A stretch of 64,000 nt of DNA from Selaginella tamariscina (Eukaryota; Streptophyta; Lycopodiopsida; Selaginellales; Selaginellaceae): positions 1-64,000 of the forward strand of contig PUQB01000732.1 of the NCBI GenBank assembly GCA_003024785.1, given 5' to 3'. Positions 10,565-22,076 of the stretch are shown here, piece by piece (within the stretch, counting starts at the first letter, position 1; every line of letters begins with the position of its first letter). A program made the translations under genes and the position numbers. The notes beneath the pieces are model-generated. The model made no database searches. It was given only the letters and a program-made list of their open reading frames with translations, and had not been told where the DNA came from.

Positions 10565-11980
10565 TCAAGACGAATGTGTGAGAAACATTCTTTGCCAAGT
10601 CGTCTGTAACCAACTGCGAATGGATGTTCTGTAGGAGTGTTGAATTTGCTGAAGCCTAATGAACCTGTAGTGCCGCAAGTCAGAATTAATTAGGACCCAA
10701 CAACACTTGCCTTTGACAGTTATATGCAAGATCGCCTGGGTCGGTGCAAGGTAAGAGCGCCTAGACAATGCGTCCACCTTGCCATTTCGAAAACCGGGCA
10801 TGTAAACGATGACGAAATCAAAACGTGATAGGAACTCTGCCCACCTAGCCTGTCGCTGACTGAGAACTCGAGCCATTTGAAAATACTCCAGGTTCTTGTG
10901 ATCTGTAAGAACTTGTACAGGACACAGCACCTTCCAGGAAATGCCGCCACTCCTCGAACGAATCCATAATGGCCTTAAATTCCTTGTCATGAATCTCGTA
11001 ATTGATCTCTGCCGAAAGGAACTTACGAGAGTGAAAAGCTACAGGATGAAGCAACTTGTCTTCTCTAACTTGTGATAGGACGAATCCTACTGCAAAATTG
11101 AGGCATCTGCTTCAACGAGAAAAGGACGAGAAGGATCAGGATGTGCTAAAATCGGAGCTGTCGTGAAGGCGTCCTTGAGTGTTGTGAATGCATGTTCCGC
11201 CTTGTCGGACCAAGAGAAAACCCTGTGCGCTTGGTGAGTTCGTGAGTGGAAGTACACGCTTGGAGAAGTCCTGTATGAACCGCCTGTAGAAGTTTGCAAA
11301 GCCAAGGAAACATTGTACATCTCGTACAGACTTGGGCCTCTCCCACTCCACGATGGTCTTCACCTTGTGCATGTCCATGGAAACGCCAGCAGGAGAGACG
11401 ATGTAGCCCAAGAACTACAGAATCCCTATAAAAAACACTTCTCCAACTTCGCATACAGGCCATGCTCGCGAAGCCGCTGTAGAACTAATCGTACATGCTT
11501 GTCATGTGCCGCCTGGTCCTTGGAGAAAATCAAAATGTCGTCGAGGTAGATCACCACAAACTGGTCCAAGAAGTCACGAAAGATGTCGTTCACCATGTGT
11601 TGGAACACGGCTGGGGCATTGGTAAGGCCGAAAGGCATCACCGTGTACTCGAAGTGTCCATACCTTGTACGAAAGGCAGTCTTCCACTCATCGCCTGGAC
11701 GAATCCGTACAAGGTTGTAGGCCCCTCGTAAGTCGATCTTCGTGAACACCTTTGCTCCTCGCAGCCGATCGAGAAGTTCCGGGATCAATGGCAACGGGTA
11801 CCGATTCCGAATGGTGACTTGATTCAAACCCCTGTAGTCCACAACCAAACGTAAACTCCCATCCTTCTTCTTGACAAAGAAGATAGGTGCTCCTGCAGGG
11901 GACTTTGAGTGACGAATGAAGCCGGATGCCAAGTTGTCCTCGATGTACTGACGAAGAACCTCCAACTCTGTGGGTGACAA
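10565..11980 (-). pseudogene. G2 reverse transcriptase and RNase H
   Basis: Minus strand. The RT block 11980-11426 is intact over about 184 codons: [21 protein letters not shown], then [28 protein letters not shown] and the catalytic [13 protein letters not shown] frame change follows at about 11440, then [12 protein letters not shown] and [17 protein letters not shown] (11410-11280), the RT thumb and connection. RNase H is spread over frames at 11100-10640: [42 protein letters not shown] and KVDALSRR. Frame changes at about 11440, 11270 and 10930 disable the polyprotein. Confidence 0.8.
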
Positions 11981-11999
11981 TGCATAAATCGGTCCGAAT

Positions 12000-12665
12000 G
12001 GTGGAGTCTTTCCTTCCGCAAGATCAATAGGACAGTCGTAGGACCTGTGAACAGGAAGAACTGCAGCCTTGTGCTTGTCAAAAACGTCCTTAAAGGAGTG
12101 ATACTTGGATGGTAGGGAAGAAAGAGGAGAAGGAGAAGGAGAAGGAGATTGAAAAACAGGGAGTCGGATACAGGAAAGGTAGAAGAGGACGTAGGAGTTA
12201 CTTGAAAGGCAAAAAGGTGGAAAGGAGCAGGATCAGTGGCAAGTTCATGCATGGTAGTGGTAAGAACTCGGAGAGGAGAAGGAGGGAGCTGTGACTGAAA
12301 AAGAGGAAGGATCTTGGGGGTGGAACAGAAGCAAGTAAGAAAAGAGGCAGGATTGGAAAAACCTGTGTGGATGTTGACGAGTGTACAGGATTGGAAGAAT
12401 CCTGTACAGAAGTCCGTGGTTGCACAGGAGTGAGGAAGCCTGCGAGTGTGCTGACGAACCAACAGGAGGTGGATCCTGTTGAGGAGGAACCTTCGACACT
12501 GATACAGGATTGGAAGAACCCTGTACAGGAACCGCAAACTTACAGGAGTGGAGAGAGCTCGGATGTGCTGAGGAACTGACATGAGGTGAATCCTGTCGAG
12601 GAGGAGTCTTCAACACTGTACAGGAACAGGCACGGTCAATCCTGTAGCTTGTACTGCCTCAGACA
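12000..12665 (-). repeat. G2 protease-RT linker with degenerate tandem repeats
   Basis: Repeats built on CAGGATTGGAAGAACCCTGT and related words occur at about 12370-12625. The plus strand is rich in GAGGA/CAGGA. The equivalent linker in G3 (32199-32900) has expanded. No conserved domain is present. Confidence 0.65.
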
Positions 12666-13645
12666 CTAAGGATGTATCCTGCACGCAGGAAGGTACAGGA
12701 TTGATCCTGGCTGCGGAGAGGAAAACGTGAGCGTCCTAGACCTCCAGTCGATCTGCGGATTTGCAACAACGAACCATGGCATGCCCAAAATGATGGGAGT
12801 CGACCGAGTCTTGATCAAGTTGAAGGAAATGAACAGTTGAATGTGCCATGACTGCAAGAGAGAGGTTGGTAGCATGGGTAACTGCGCCAGAAGCAATCAA
12901 CGACCATCGGCCACCTCTACAGGAACTGCACGCTTCAACTTCACCACCGAAATGCCATGTTGAGTTGCAAAAGTGTCATCCATGAAGCATGCATTTGCAC
13001 CAGTGTCTAACAGGGCAAACTCCTTGAGCTCTCGATTATTGAGATGAATGTGTACAGGAAACTTGAGTGATGGAATGGTATGAGCAGCACCAATGGAGCC
13101 TGCACCTACGTCCAACTTCGCGGCTCCTAGACGAAGTGGACATTGAAGTTTTCCGACTGAACTTCAGCTTCAACTTCACGCGTCTTGAACTTCCTGGCTT
13201 TAATAGGACATTCTGCCACCTTGTGTCCTGCTTCACCACAATACAAGCATAGGTTCTCACTGCGACGACGTTGCTTCTCAGCAGCGGAAAGAGAGCCACG
13301 CTTGGATTTCTCAACCTCCATAGGAACTACTCCAGAAGGTGGTGCAGGAACATGTACCACAGCTGCAGGATTGGTTTGCAGGAACTGTTGACGGGATCTT
13401 TCCTGACGACGCTCGAACAAACGGTTGTCGCAACGAACAGCTTGTTGCATGATCTCGCTAATGTTTGGGCATCCGGTAACGTAAGGAAGAAGGTCCTTCA
13501 CATCATCCCTCAACCCAAAACGGAAGTGTTCGATCAATGCAGTCTCGTCCCATGGAATGTTCGTGCAAAGTTGCTGAAATTCGGATGCATAGACGGAAGC
13601 TGGTCGGGATCCTTGAGTGAGCTTTCGTAACTTCGTGCATGTCAT
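12666..13645 (-). pseudogene. G2 gag (CCHC knuckle) and protease
   Basis: Minus strand. The gag 3' half (13645-13127, 172 codons) includes the capsid end (IPWDETALIEHFRFGLRDDV) and a zinc knuckle LCLYCGEAGHKVAECPIKA with CX2CX4HX4C spacing. Protease follows at 13115-12666: EFALLDTGANACFMDD (active site DTGA), later STPIILGMPWFVV. A frame change separates gag and protease. The nested element G1 begins at 13640, so the 5' part of gag continues beyond it at 20931-21380. Confidence 0.75.
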
Positions 13646-14596
13646 AGTTTTTACTATGACTCGACCCTTTACTTTGGGGTTTGATTGTTGTTACTTACCG
13701 AGTTGTGTGACGAACCCTAGATGTAGTAGGAAACAGGCCCGTTTAGTGCACTTGGGTATCTAGTGATGGTCCGGCCGGGTGTCATTAGGTATTTGCAAGA
13801 AACTCTAGGCGAAGCTAGAACTTACCTTTTAAAAACTCTCCCTCGGTTTGACGTTCTAGGTTATAAAGTATAGCTTGTCAAAATAAGGGTTAGGGACACT
13901 CCTAGGGTTGACCTAACCCTAGGGTTTCCCTAATCCCCCCCCTAGGGGTTAGGTTTAGGGTTAGGTTAGGACAACCAGTTTCTCTAAGGCTGGCATTTCC
14001 GTGCCAGCCCACTTACTCATTTAGGTAAACAGGGGGGGGGGGGGGTCCGTCACATAAATAAGGTAGAGTATATGTAGTGAGGCTTCCTGGGTTCAAGAGA
14101 GAGCTCGTTAACCTCCTACCGGTGCAAGCTAAGCTTGTGTCGTCAAGGTGCAACCCTCCGTTGTGCCGCCCAAACTTCCACACGACAGGGTACAACCCAC
14201 CCTAGGGTTAAACTATCCTTATCGTTGACAGGATCTTGCCTTTGAGATAGGGGCATGTCACTTCCAAGGAGTTAGTCAGATTCCTTGGTCCGAAACCTGC
14301 TCGCAAGCTCAAAGACATTGCCCGAGTTCACGTTCCGCAAAACTAGTGGTTGAGGCTTGCTCCAGCCGCCTCAACCACGCCAAGCTAGGAACGACACCTA
14401 AAGCTCGGCTAGTCCGTGTATCCTGATTCACAAGGTGAGTCTCGTTTGTGGACTTAGTCAGCTAGGGGTTTGACTTCCTAAGGCTTGGGTTCCTAATACG
14501 GGTTACTTTACCAGGTTCCGTGGGGTTTCCAAGAGAGGGGATTCCAGGTTGGCACCTGGCAAGCCGCCTTTGTGGCACCAGGTAAAAACTCTGACA
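13640..14596 (+). repeat. 5' LTR of G1
   Basis: TG..CA ends. It opens with a 20-bp palindrome (GTCATAGT, four T, ACTATGAC). A CCCTAA/TTAGGG-rich block lies at about 13905-13975 and a poly-G run at about 14032-14045. The TTATAAAGTATA at about 13861 is a possible TATA element. Confidence 0.9.
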
Positions 14597-14598
14597 AT

Positions 14599-14611
14599 TG
14601 GTATCGGAGCC
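14599..14611 (+). other. Primer-binding site of G1 (tRNA-iMet type)
   Basis: TGGTATCGGAGCC lies two bases after the LTR. The standard plant initiator-Met PBS is TGGTATCAGAGCC, so there is one mismatch. Confidence 0.85.
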
Positions 14612-14923
14612 AGTTCTCTGCGGTCAGTAGGACTGCCTTAAGTCGTAGGGTGTTTCAATGTTTAGATAACTCTAAATTCTTGTTATACTCTATTGCTTTT
14701 GGTTGACATGTCTGTATTCTGCGCAGAGAGTTTGATCCTGTGAGTTGTCAAACTTCGGAGAACACTTGCTCAGTGAGTCGGCATGAGATTTTAGGTATGT
14801 CCGAAAGTCTTATGCTAGTTTAAGCTGATGTGTGTGGGTGTACAACCTGTGCAGGGTGTTTCTAGTTTCACATTGGGAATATTCCAAGCATATTCTCCGA
14901 GTGTTGACACTAGGGTTCAATAC

Positions 14924-15827
14924 GATGAGCAAGAGAAAGCAACCAGAGCCTGAGGCAGAGAGGGCTGTCGCAGAGGCTCAAAATGAGGAGATGGATGAGG
15001 TTGATCCAGGTCGACCCCCTAGGGTTAGACAACGACCTGGTTGGCGAGAAATAATGATGGATGCCCTAAATGAACTTCGAGGGGATGTTCTGGGGTTGAA
15101 CGACCAAATCGATAATGTTTGCCGTTCGGATTCCAATGAATACTGCAGCGCCAGATGTTCCACAACAAGACACACGGAAAAAGAAGAAGAAGCATGACTC
15201 AGAGTCAGGTTCCTCTGAATCAGATTCTTCGATGGAAGTGGTTGGTGGAGGTCCCAGTAAATTCAAACCGGTTAAGCCTTCGAATTTCATGGGTTCAAAG
15301 GATTACAAGTTTTGGATGACTGGTTGTATGATATGGAAAGCTATTTCGAGGCTGCTTCCGTGAGAAAGACAGAAAAGGTTGCATGTGCCAAGCAGTTTCT
15401 TAAAGAAGAAGCTAAGACTTGGTGGCGAATTGTTGAAGGTGAACGTGGATACCGAAACAGCTGGAAGCACATGAAAAAGGAGATCAAAAAGCAGTATATG
15501 CCGGATGATCTCGGTTTGCGATTGCGTGCTGACCTGGCACTTTGTCAACAGGGAGTTCGGGGAAGTCCAATGGACCACGTTTATCGATTCGAAAGTGTAC
15601 GGCGATTGGTGCCAAATATGAGCGATGATGAAGCTCGAAGTTGCTTCATGGCTAGCTTGAATGAGAAACGCGAAGAGATCTTAAGGTACAAGCCAACAAG
15701 CTATCGGGAATGTCAAGAGGCAGCTCAAAAGGTTGCTTATGGCATGTCGTTAGAAGACTTGTACAAAGGGGAGGAAGCAAAACCTAAAAAGGAGGTTTCC
15801 TCCAAAGTCTGGGTTCAGAAGGTTTGA
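14924..15827 (+). pseudogene. G1 gag (capsid)
   Basis: The ATG at 14924 opens a Glu-rich N-terminus (MSKRKQPEPEAERAVAEAQ). The frame changes near 15110-15175 and again near 15315. The capsid-type domain then runs to 15827: DDWLYDMESYFEAASV, EAKTWWRIVEGE, KKQYMPDDLGLRLRADL and RRLVPNMSDDEARSCFMASL, typical of Ty3 retrotransposon gag. A basic tail ends at 15827 and the CCHC region is in another frame. Confidence 0.8.
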
Positions 15828-15989
15828 TAGGCGACCAGATCAATCGCCATCAATTCGAAGTGCAAGTCCCTTTGTCGGCAGTTCCAAGTTTTCGGACACA
15901 TCAAGACCCACCGGATTTCGGAAACCATTGGCGTTACCACCTCCTCAGCAGCCAAAGGATCGGCTCCAAAGTCTGCTCCCCCGCGTTCC

Positions 15990-16694
15990 GCAGGCGGGGT
16001 CGTGAAATGTTATAATTGTAACAAGCCTGGTCATTTTGCTAAAGAGTGTCCGGCACCCTCACAACAATCAGGACATTTCAAGGCGATGGTAGAAGAGGAA
16101 GTTGCTGAACCAGAAACGCTTGAAGATCCGGAAGATGAGTCAGAAGAGGTAATGTTGTGCCAGACACAACCTGCCTTATTCGCTATTCAAGACAAAACTG
16201 ACCCTTTGCTATATTTGACAGGAAGGATACGAGGGGACCGAGTCCGAATGATGATCGATACTGGAGCAACATACAACTTCATATCGACTAGTCTAGCTCG
16301 TCGATTGAATTTGGATGTAATAAAGATGTGTGAAATAAAGATCAATTTTGGCAAAGGTTCTCAAAATACTAATAATATAGCAAGGGCAGTTCCTGTCCAA
16401 ATCAAAGATTGGAAGGCTAAGCTAGACTTAGTTGTCTTGAATATGACGGGGTTTGACTTTGTTTTGGGTATGGAATGGTTCCATAAACATGTAATCGAAA
16501 TGAGGGGTTCGGAGACAATCGAATCACGCTTGCAGCAGATAAAGAAGACATTAAAAGACCACGCTCAAATGGAAACGCTAACTGATAAGGATTGGAATCC
16601 TATGTTCCTTACCTTAACTCAGTTGCGTAAGCAGTTAGACATCGGGAACGTGTGTTTCTTGCAATGGTTTTGGATACTGGTGAAGTCAAAATAG
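15990..16694 (+). pseudogene. G1 nucleocapsid zinc knuckle and protease
   Basis: CYNCNKPGHFAKEC (about 16008-16050) is a CX2CX4HX4C knuckle. The protease active site MMIDTGATYNFIS is at about 16250-16290 and the later FVLGMEWFHKHV at about 16460-16495. The open frame ends at 16694 before RT, so there is a frame change between protease and RT. Confidence 0.85.
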
Positions 16695-16751
16695 GAGATG
16701 GTCAAGAATCTGTTCCTAACCTATTTTGGAAGTCTTGAACATGTTTAGGAT

Positions 16752-18060
16752 GTGTTGCCAGAAGACTTGCCGCCGAGTTACCTCCACGTCGAGTTGTGGA
16801 CCACAGATAGAGTTTTGCCAGGTTCGTCTCCACCGGCAAGAGCCCCATATCGGTTGAATCCTCAAGAGTTAGTAGAATTGAAGAGACAGCTGACAGAATT
16901 GATGGTCGAGGACACATTCGACCTAGTCGATCGCCATATGGTGCACCTATCTTGTTTGTAATGAAAAAGGATGGTACGATGCGAATGTGTGTGGACTATC
17001 GAGCGCTGAACGCGATAACTATCAAAAAATAAGTATCCTCTTCCACGAGTGGACGACTTATTTGATAGGCTATCAAAAGCAAAGTATTTTCAAGAATAGA
17101 CTTGAGATCGGGGTACCATCAGATTCGGGTAGCAGAGAATGACATTGAGAAGACCGCTTTTCGAACGCGTTATGGATCATTGAGTTTCTAGTCTTGCCAT
17201 TCGGGTTGTGCAATGCTCCAGCAACTTTTTGCACAATGATGGATGATGTGTTTAGAGACTATCTAGACGAGTTCGTAGTGGTGTATATTGATGACATTCT
17301 ATTTTCAGTTCGACAATTGAAGAACATGTGGAACACTTAGAAAAAGTGTTTCAGAGGTTGAGAGAGAACCAGTTGTATGCTAAAGAAAGCAAGTGCGCAT
17401 TTGGTCAAACCAAGATAGATTTCTTGGGACACTTGATCTCAGGTGGGGAGGTTGCCATGGACCCAAAGAAAATTCAAGCTATTACGAGTGGATGACTTTA
17501 AAAGATGTGCATGAAGTTAGATCATTTCTTGGTCTGACAGGGTATTACCGAAGATTCATAAAGGGTTACTCGGAAATAGCGGCCCCATTGACAGATCTTA
17601 CGAAAAACATTCCATGGCATTGGACTCCAGAGTGCCAACGTGCGTTCGTCAAACTCAAAGAGGCTATCTCTTCTGAGCCAGTTTTGCAGTTGCCCATCTT
17701 TGAAGATCCCTTTGAAGTAGAATGTGACGCTTCCGACTTTGCAATTGGTGGTGTATTGCAACAGAAAGGACATCCAGTGTCCTTTTTCTCGAAGAAGTTA
17801 GATGCCGCGCAAACTCGATGGCCTACTCACGAAAAGGAGATGTATGCTATTGTTGCTTCCTTGGAGTATTGGCGTCATTATCTTCCAAGTCATGGTACTG
17901 TGGTTTGGACAGATAGTGTAACTCTAAGGTATTTTGAAACGCACGCAGCCGAAGTATGCTAGATGGCAGCAGAAGTTGGCACGATTTCAGCCTGAAATCA
18001 AACATAAAGCGGGAAAGGACAATGTGGTAGCTGATGCACTCAGTAGAAAGGGTCATCTGC
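16752..18060 (+). pseudogene. G1 reverse transcriptase and RNase H
   Basis: The RT entry is at 16752-16960 ([17 protein letters not shown]). The palm is split over frames at 16960-17390, with [27 protein letters not shown] and VVYIDDIL all readable. The thumb and connection (VRSFLGLTGYYRRFIKGYSE) and the RNase H domain (FEVECDASDFAIGGVLQQKG, then KEMYAIVASLEYWRHYL) lie in 17393-17962. RNase H ends with KAGKDNVVADALSRKG at about 18005-18050 after another frame change. At least four single-base shifts make this polyprotein unreadable as it stands. Confidence 0.85.
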
Positions 18061-18289
18061 GAATTATGTCAGCACCCATTTCAACTTTAGTGGATGAATT
18101 TGTGACGGCGTATCCTCAGGACAAGTTTGCTAAAGAGGCTTTGAGCCTGGTGGCAAAGAGGAAACAAGTTCATCAGTTACGAAGAGATGGTAATGTTCCA
18201 GCAGGAATAGAAAGTCGAATGGATGCACTCAAACAGGCGCATTTTGCGGTACGGATGGAGTTCTTTATTATAAAGAAAAGAGACTCTAT

Positions 18290-19610
18290 GTTCCAGAAGG
18301 GACATGGAGGGAGAGGCTGTTAAGAGAGCATCACGATGTTCCTTTAGCAGGACATGGTGGAAGGCATAAGATTGGCTTTGTTGAAGCAGGGATTCTATTG
18401 GCCGGGTATGATAGATGATGTTGCCAAATATGTCAAGACATGCCCCACATGTCAACAAGTAAAGAGCCGATCGCAAAAACGAGCTGGGAAGTTGCAGTGT
18501 ATACCGATTCCAGAGCGGCCATTTCAAAGTGTTACTTTGGACTTTATCATGGGATTGCCAAAATCTTGTGGTTTTAACGCGCTCATGGTGGTAGTCGATC
18601 GGTTTTCAAAGGTTGCTCATTTCATTCCAACTGTAGAGACAGTGAATGCAATTCAAGCAGCGAAGTTGTTCTTCCACGAAGTCATAAGAGTGCGCGGACT
18701 ACCGGAAACCATGATCTCAGATCGGGATCCTCGGTTTACGGGGAAGTTTTGGGGGACATTGTTTAAGCAGTTTGGTACGATGCTCAAGTTCAGTACAGCC
18801 TACCATCCACAAACTGATGGTCAAACGGAGAGGGTGAACCGACAAGTCGAGGACTATCTCAGATGCTATGTTCAAGGTGATCAACTTGATTGGGCTGAAC
18901 ACTTGGATATGGCTGAGATATGTTACAATAACTCGACACACTGCAATCGGATGTAGCCCGATGGAGGTGTTAACTGGGAATAAGGGTGGTATTCCTCAGA
19001 GTATGGTGTTACCGAAAGACGATAGCAATCGAGTTCCATCTGTAGCAGAGTTCACGGGACAATTGTATCGAACATGGGAAGCTGCTCGTCAAGCGATGGC
19101 TGCAGCACAGGAAAGGTATCGTCAGCAGTACGATAAACATCGGCGGGATGTAGAGTATCAGGTTGGGGACATGGTATTGTTGAGTACCAGAAACCTGAAG
19201 GTTCCAACAACTCTTTCGAAGAAGTTTCTATCGCACTACATAGGCCCATACAAGGTGGTGAAGCGAGTAGGGAAAGTGGCTTATGGGTTAGATCTTCCTC
19301 AGAGTTGGGAACAATACACAATGTGTTTCATGTCAACTTGCTTGAGCCATTCCACAAGGATGAGAAACATCCACATAGATATCATAATTTACGTCCGCCT
19401 CCAGAGTTAGTTGGTGAGGAGAAAGAATTTGAAGTTGAGGCATATTAAAGGGGGAAACATTCATGGACGGCGAAAACGTAAACGTGAATATCTTGTTAAG
19501 TGGAAAGGGTACCCGCATGCGAGTCGACATGGGAACCATTGGAGAATCTGCAGAACGTGATGGAGTTGGTGAATGAGTTTGAGACAAGGTCTCAAACTGA
19601 TTAAGAAATA
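18290..19610 (+). pseudogene. G1 integrase with C-terminal chromodomain
   Basis: The integrase zinc-binding HHCC region (GHGGRHK ... CPTCQQVK, 18350-18465) precedes the catalytic core, with VTLDFIMGLP, VVVDRFSKVAHFIP, MISDRDPRFTGKFW and AYHPQTDGQTERVNRQVEDY (18530-18870). After a frame change come the linker with QVGDMVLLSTRNL and the IGPYKVVKRVGKVAY (GPY/F) segment (19160-19285). A chromodomain (EYLVKWKGYPHAS, then a shifted WEPLENL, 19485-19570) closes the ORF. Frame changes lie near 18310, 18950, 19310 and 19525. Confidence 0.85.
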
Positions 19611-19978
19611 AAGTTATTTCTTCTTAACCTAGGGGCCGACAGACAACCTTAACTAGAGGCCTCCAATATAAATTCTAGTTAACTTAAAGAAATTAACTAA
19701 CTTTTGTCTGTGTCGGGTGACAGACTTTGCAGACGTGCAAAAGGTCTCCAAGTGACTTCTTGTCGCAGGTGGTGCCTCCGGCAGCTGAGTTGTTGCTCAG
19801 TGAACGACGGTTCTGAAGTACTTGGCTTCGCTAATGCAAGGGGGGTAATAAAACTTGTGAACTTTTTGGCTGACTCCGCATAGAGTGATTAGTGTTAGTT
19901 TTAGTTAATTTTTCTAACCTATCTAGTCTTGGAGTTAGACGTCAACGAGGACGTTGACATTTCCAAAGGCGGGGAGTG

Positions 19979-20925
19979 TGTCATAGTTTTTACTATGACT
20001 GACCCTTTACTTTGGGGTTTGACTGTTGTTACTTACCGAGTTGTGTGACGAACCCTAGATGTAGTAGGAAACAGGCCCGTTTAGTGCACTTGGGTATCTA
20101 GTGATGGTCCGGCTGTCATTAGGTATTTGCAGGAAACTCTAGGCGAAGCTAGAACTTACCTTCTAGAAACTCTCCCCGGTTTGACGTTCTAGGTTTATAA
20201 AGTATAGCTTGTCAAAATAAGGGTTAGGGACACTCCTAGGGTTGACCTAACCCTAGGGTTGCCCTAATCCCCCCCCTAGGGGTTAGGTTTAGGGTTAGGT
20301 TAGGACAACCAGTTTCTCTAAGGGCTGGCATTTCCGTGCCAGCCCACTTACTCATTTAGGTAAACGGGGGGGGGGGGGTCCGTCACATAAATAAGGTAGA
20401 GTATATGTAGTGAGGCTTCCTGGGTTCAAGAGAGAGCTCGTTAACCTCCTACCGGTGCAAGCTAAGCTTGTGTCGTCAAGGTGCAACCCTCCGTTGTGCC
20501 GCCCAAACTTCCACACGACAGGGGTACAACCCACCCTAGGGTTAACTATCCTTATCGTTGGCAGGATCTTGCCTTTGAGATAGGGGCGTCACTTCCAAGG
20601 AGTTAGTCAGATTCCTTGGTCCGAAAACCTGCCCGCAAGCTCAAAGACATTGCCCGAGTTCACGTTCCGCAAAACTAGTGGTTGAGGCCTTGCTCCAGCC
20701 GCCTCAACCACGCCAAGCTAGGAACGACACCTAAAGCTCGGCTAGTCCGTGTATCCTGATTCACAAGGTGAGTCTCGTTTGTTTAGTAGCTAGGGGTTTG
20801 ACTTCCTAAGGCTTGGGTTCCTAATACGGGTTACTTTACCAGGTTCCGTGGGGTTTCCAAGAGAGGGGATTCCAGGGTTGGCACCTGGCAAGCCGCCTTT
20901 GTGGCACCAGGTAAAAACTCTGACA
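19979..20925 (+). repeat. 3' LTR of G1
   Basis: 947 bp. It follows a purine-rich tract AAAGGCGGGGAG (19965-19976) that is a credible polypurine primer site. It differs from the 5' LTR by about 25 small changes, mostly single-base indels. Confidence 0.9.
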
Positions 20926-20930
20926 GTGCA

Positions 20931-21380
20931 TGTAGAATGGTACTTATTAGGATCTCCAAAGTAGCTTCAAAGGCAGTCACGAACCTTCAAAGTCTTCCAT
21001 CAATGGTCGTCACACTCCAACAAGGGGGCAACCCATCCTGTGGAAATCCACTTAGTAAGGATGCCCAAAGGCCAACCTTTTGTGCATCAGTCGAGTAGCG
21101 GCGTTGTATGCGGATCAAGAACGGATTTGATTCAGAAACCTTGGAAATCGACCATTACCACTAAATTTTTCTGGCATGCTGATCTTCGGCTCCGAAGAAA
21201 GTTCGATGAAGGGGGACCACCAATGCCTGAGAGAGAGCCTGTGCAGCAGCCTTGGAGGATGCATCAGCAGTTGCATGTGCGCGTTGGTGGAACTTTGCAG
21301 ATCGGTGACCACTTGGCGCAAAGTGGCTAGCTCATGAAGCAACATTTGGTGCTCATTTTGAAGTGTCAAACTCAGCCATT
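20931..21380 (-). pseudogene. G2 gag N-terminal part (beyond nested G1)
   Basis: Minus strand reading from 21380 toward 20931. It includes FQNEHQMLLHELATLRQVV with an initiation region near 21378, then KISMPEKFSGNG (about 21195-21160). The homologous G3 segment is 30750-31250. The region ends at the duplicated GTGCA next to the G1 LTR. This establishes that G1 inserted into gag of G2. Confidence 0.75.
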
Positions 21381-21474
21381 ATCTATGAAAGAAAAAAATG
21401 GAAAATGAAGAAAAAGAATCAAGGAAAAAAAGTAGCTGAAAAACAGAGAGCTATGAAAGCAATTATTATCAAAC

Positions 21475-22076
21475 TGTCAAGCCACGATCTAGGAACAAGG
21501 AAAGAGCAGGATTCCAAAAATAAGAAGGCTTGACTCAGGAGCAGAACAGGGAGCAAGACAGGAACTAGGAACTCAGTAGCAAAACAAGCGCATGATAGGA
21601 TCCAGGAGCAAAACAGGAACATGAATAGATTTGGAAGCAAGATGAGCAGCAGGACAAGAAGCGTAGGATAGGATCCAAAAGCAAGACAGGAATAGAACAT
21701 GATCCGGAGCAAGACAAGAACAGGATAGGAACAGGACAGGGAACTAGGAACAAACAGAGCATGAGGCAAGGAGCAAGACACAAACAAGACAAGAACAAGA
21801 ATGATCGTAAAATGACTAGTGTTAATAGTAACTGATTGTACAATAATAAGGTCGAAGCTTTTATGTTCACAACTCCAAGAGCTAATCTAGGCATGAGTAC
21901 TAAAGTGGCTGCATGCATCTAAAAGTGGTTATGTGCATGCAGAGGCTAAAACGAGTTCACATGTCCTCTAGACATATCCTATGGCATATCCTGTAGATAT
22001 ATCATGTAGGAATATCCTGTATCCGTATCCTGTATCTTGTATCTGGAATTCTGCATCCTATATCGGATTCATGACA
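21475..22076 (-). repeat. 5' LTR of G2
   Basis: Same termini as the other G2 LTR (TGTCAAGCCACG ... ATGACA on the plus strand), 602 bp against 632 bp, with a shorter GGAGCAAGACA-type array. The adjoining internal sequence (minus strand GTTTGATAATAATTGC) does not start with the TGG expected for a tRNA primer-binding site. G3 has the same sequence at 30651. Confidence 0.8.

Larger units (their letters stand above)
13640..20925 (+). mobile_element. Complete Ty3 chromovirus G1 nested in G2
   Basis: LTRs at 13640-14596 (957 bp) and 19979-20925 (947 bp) begin TGTCATAGTTTTTACTATGAC-like and end CTCTGACA. A perfect 5-bp duplication GTGCA (13635-13639 and 20926-20930) frames it. The primer-binding site TGGTATCGGAGCC (14599-14611) matches the initiator-Met tRNA type with one change. 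The order is gag, CCHC, protease, RT, RNase H, integrase and chromodomain, that is, a chromovirus. The two LTRs differ mostly by small indels, so insertion is recent relative to G2. Coding frames are interrupted at several points, so the copy is probably not autonomous as read. Confidence 0.92.
8620..22076 (-). mobile_element. Ty3 chromovirus G2, minus strand, split by nested element G1
   Basis: Two related LTRs (8620-9251 and 21475-22076) lie in the same orientation and are flanked by a perfect 5-bp target-site duplication ATTGC (8615-8619 and 22077-22081). Reading on the minus strand, the order is LTR, gag N-terminus (21380 down to 20931), then element G1 inserted in gag, then the rest of gag with a CCHC knuckle, protease, a repeat-rich linker, RT, RNase H, a decayed integrase, and the integrase C-terminus. 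G1 sits between 13639 and 20931 and duplicated GTGCA. G3 at 30160-34094 is another member of the same family. Confidence 0.85.

Noticed and set aside
12109-12582. Open frames on both strands in the 12.1-12.6 kb stretch
   Set aside because: They are low-complexity Lys/Glu- or Ser/Pro-rich shadows of the repeat-rich linker of retroelement G2.
14033-14045. Poly-G run in the G1 LTR considered as a G-quadruplex signal
   Set aside because: A single homopolymer with different lengths in the two LTRs, most simply slippage or sequencing length error.
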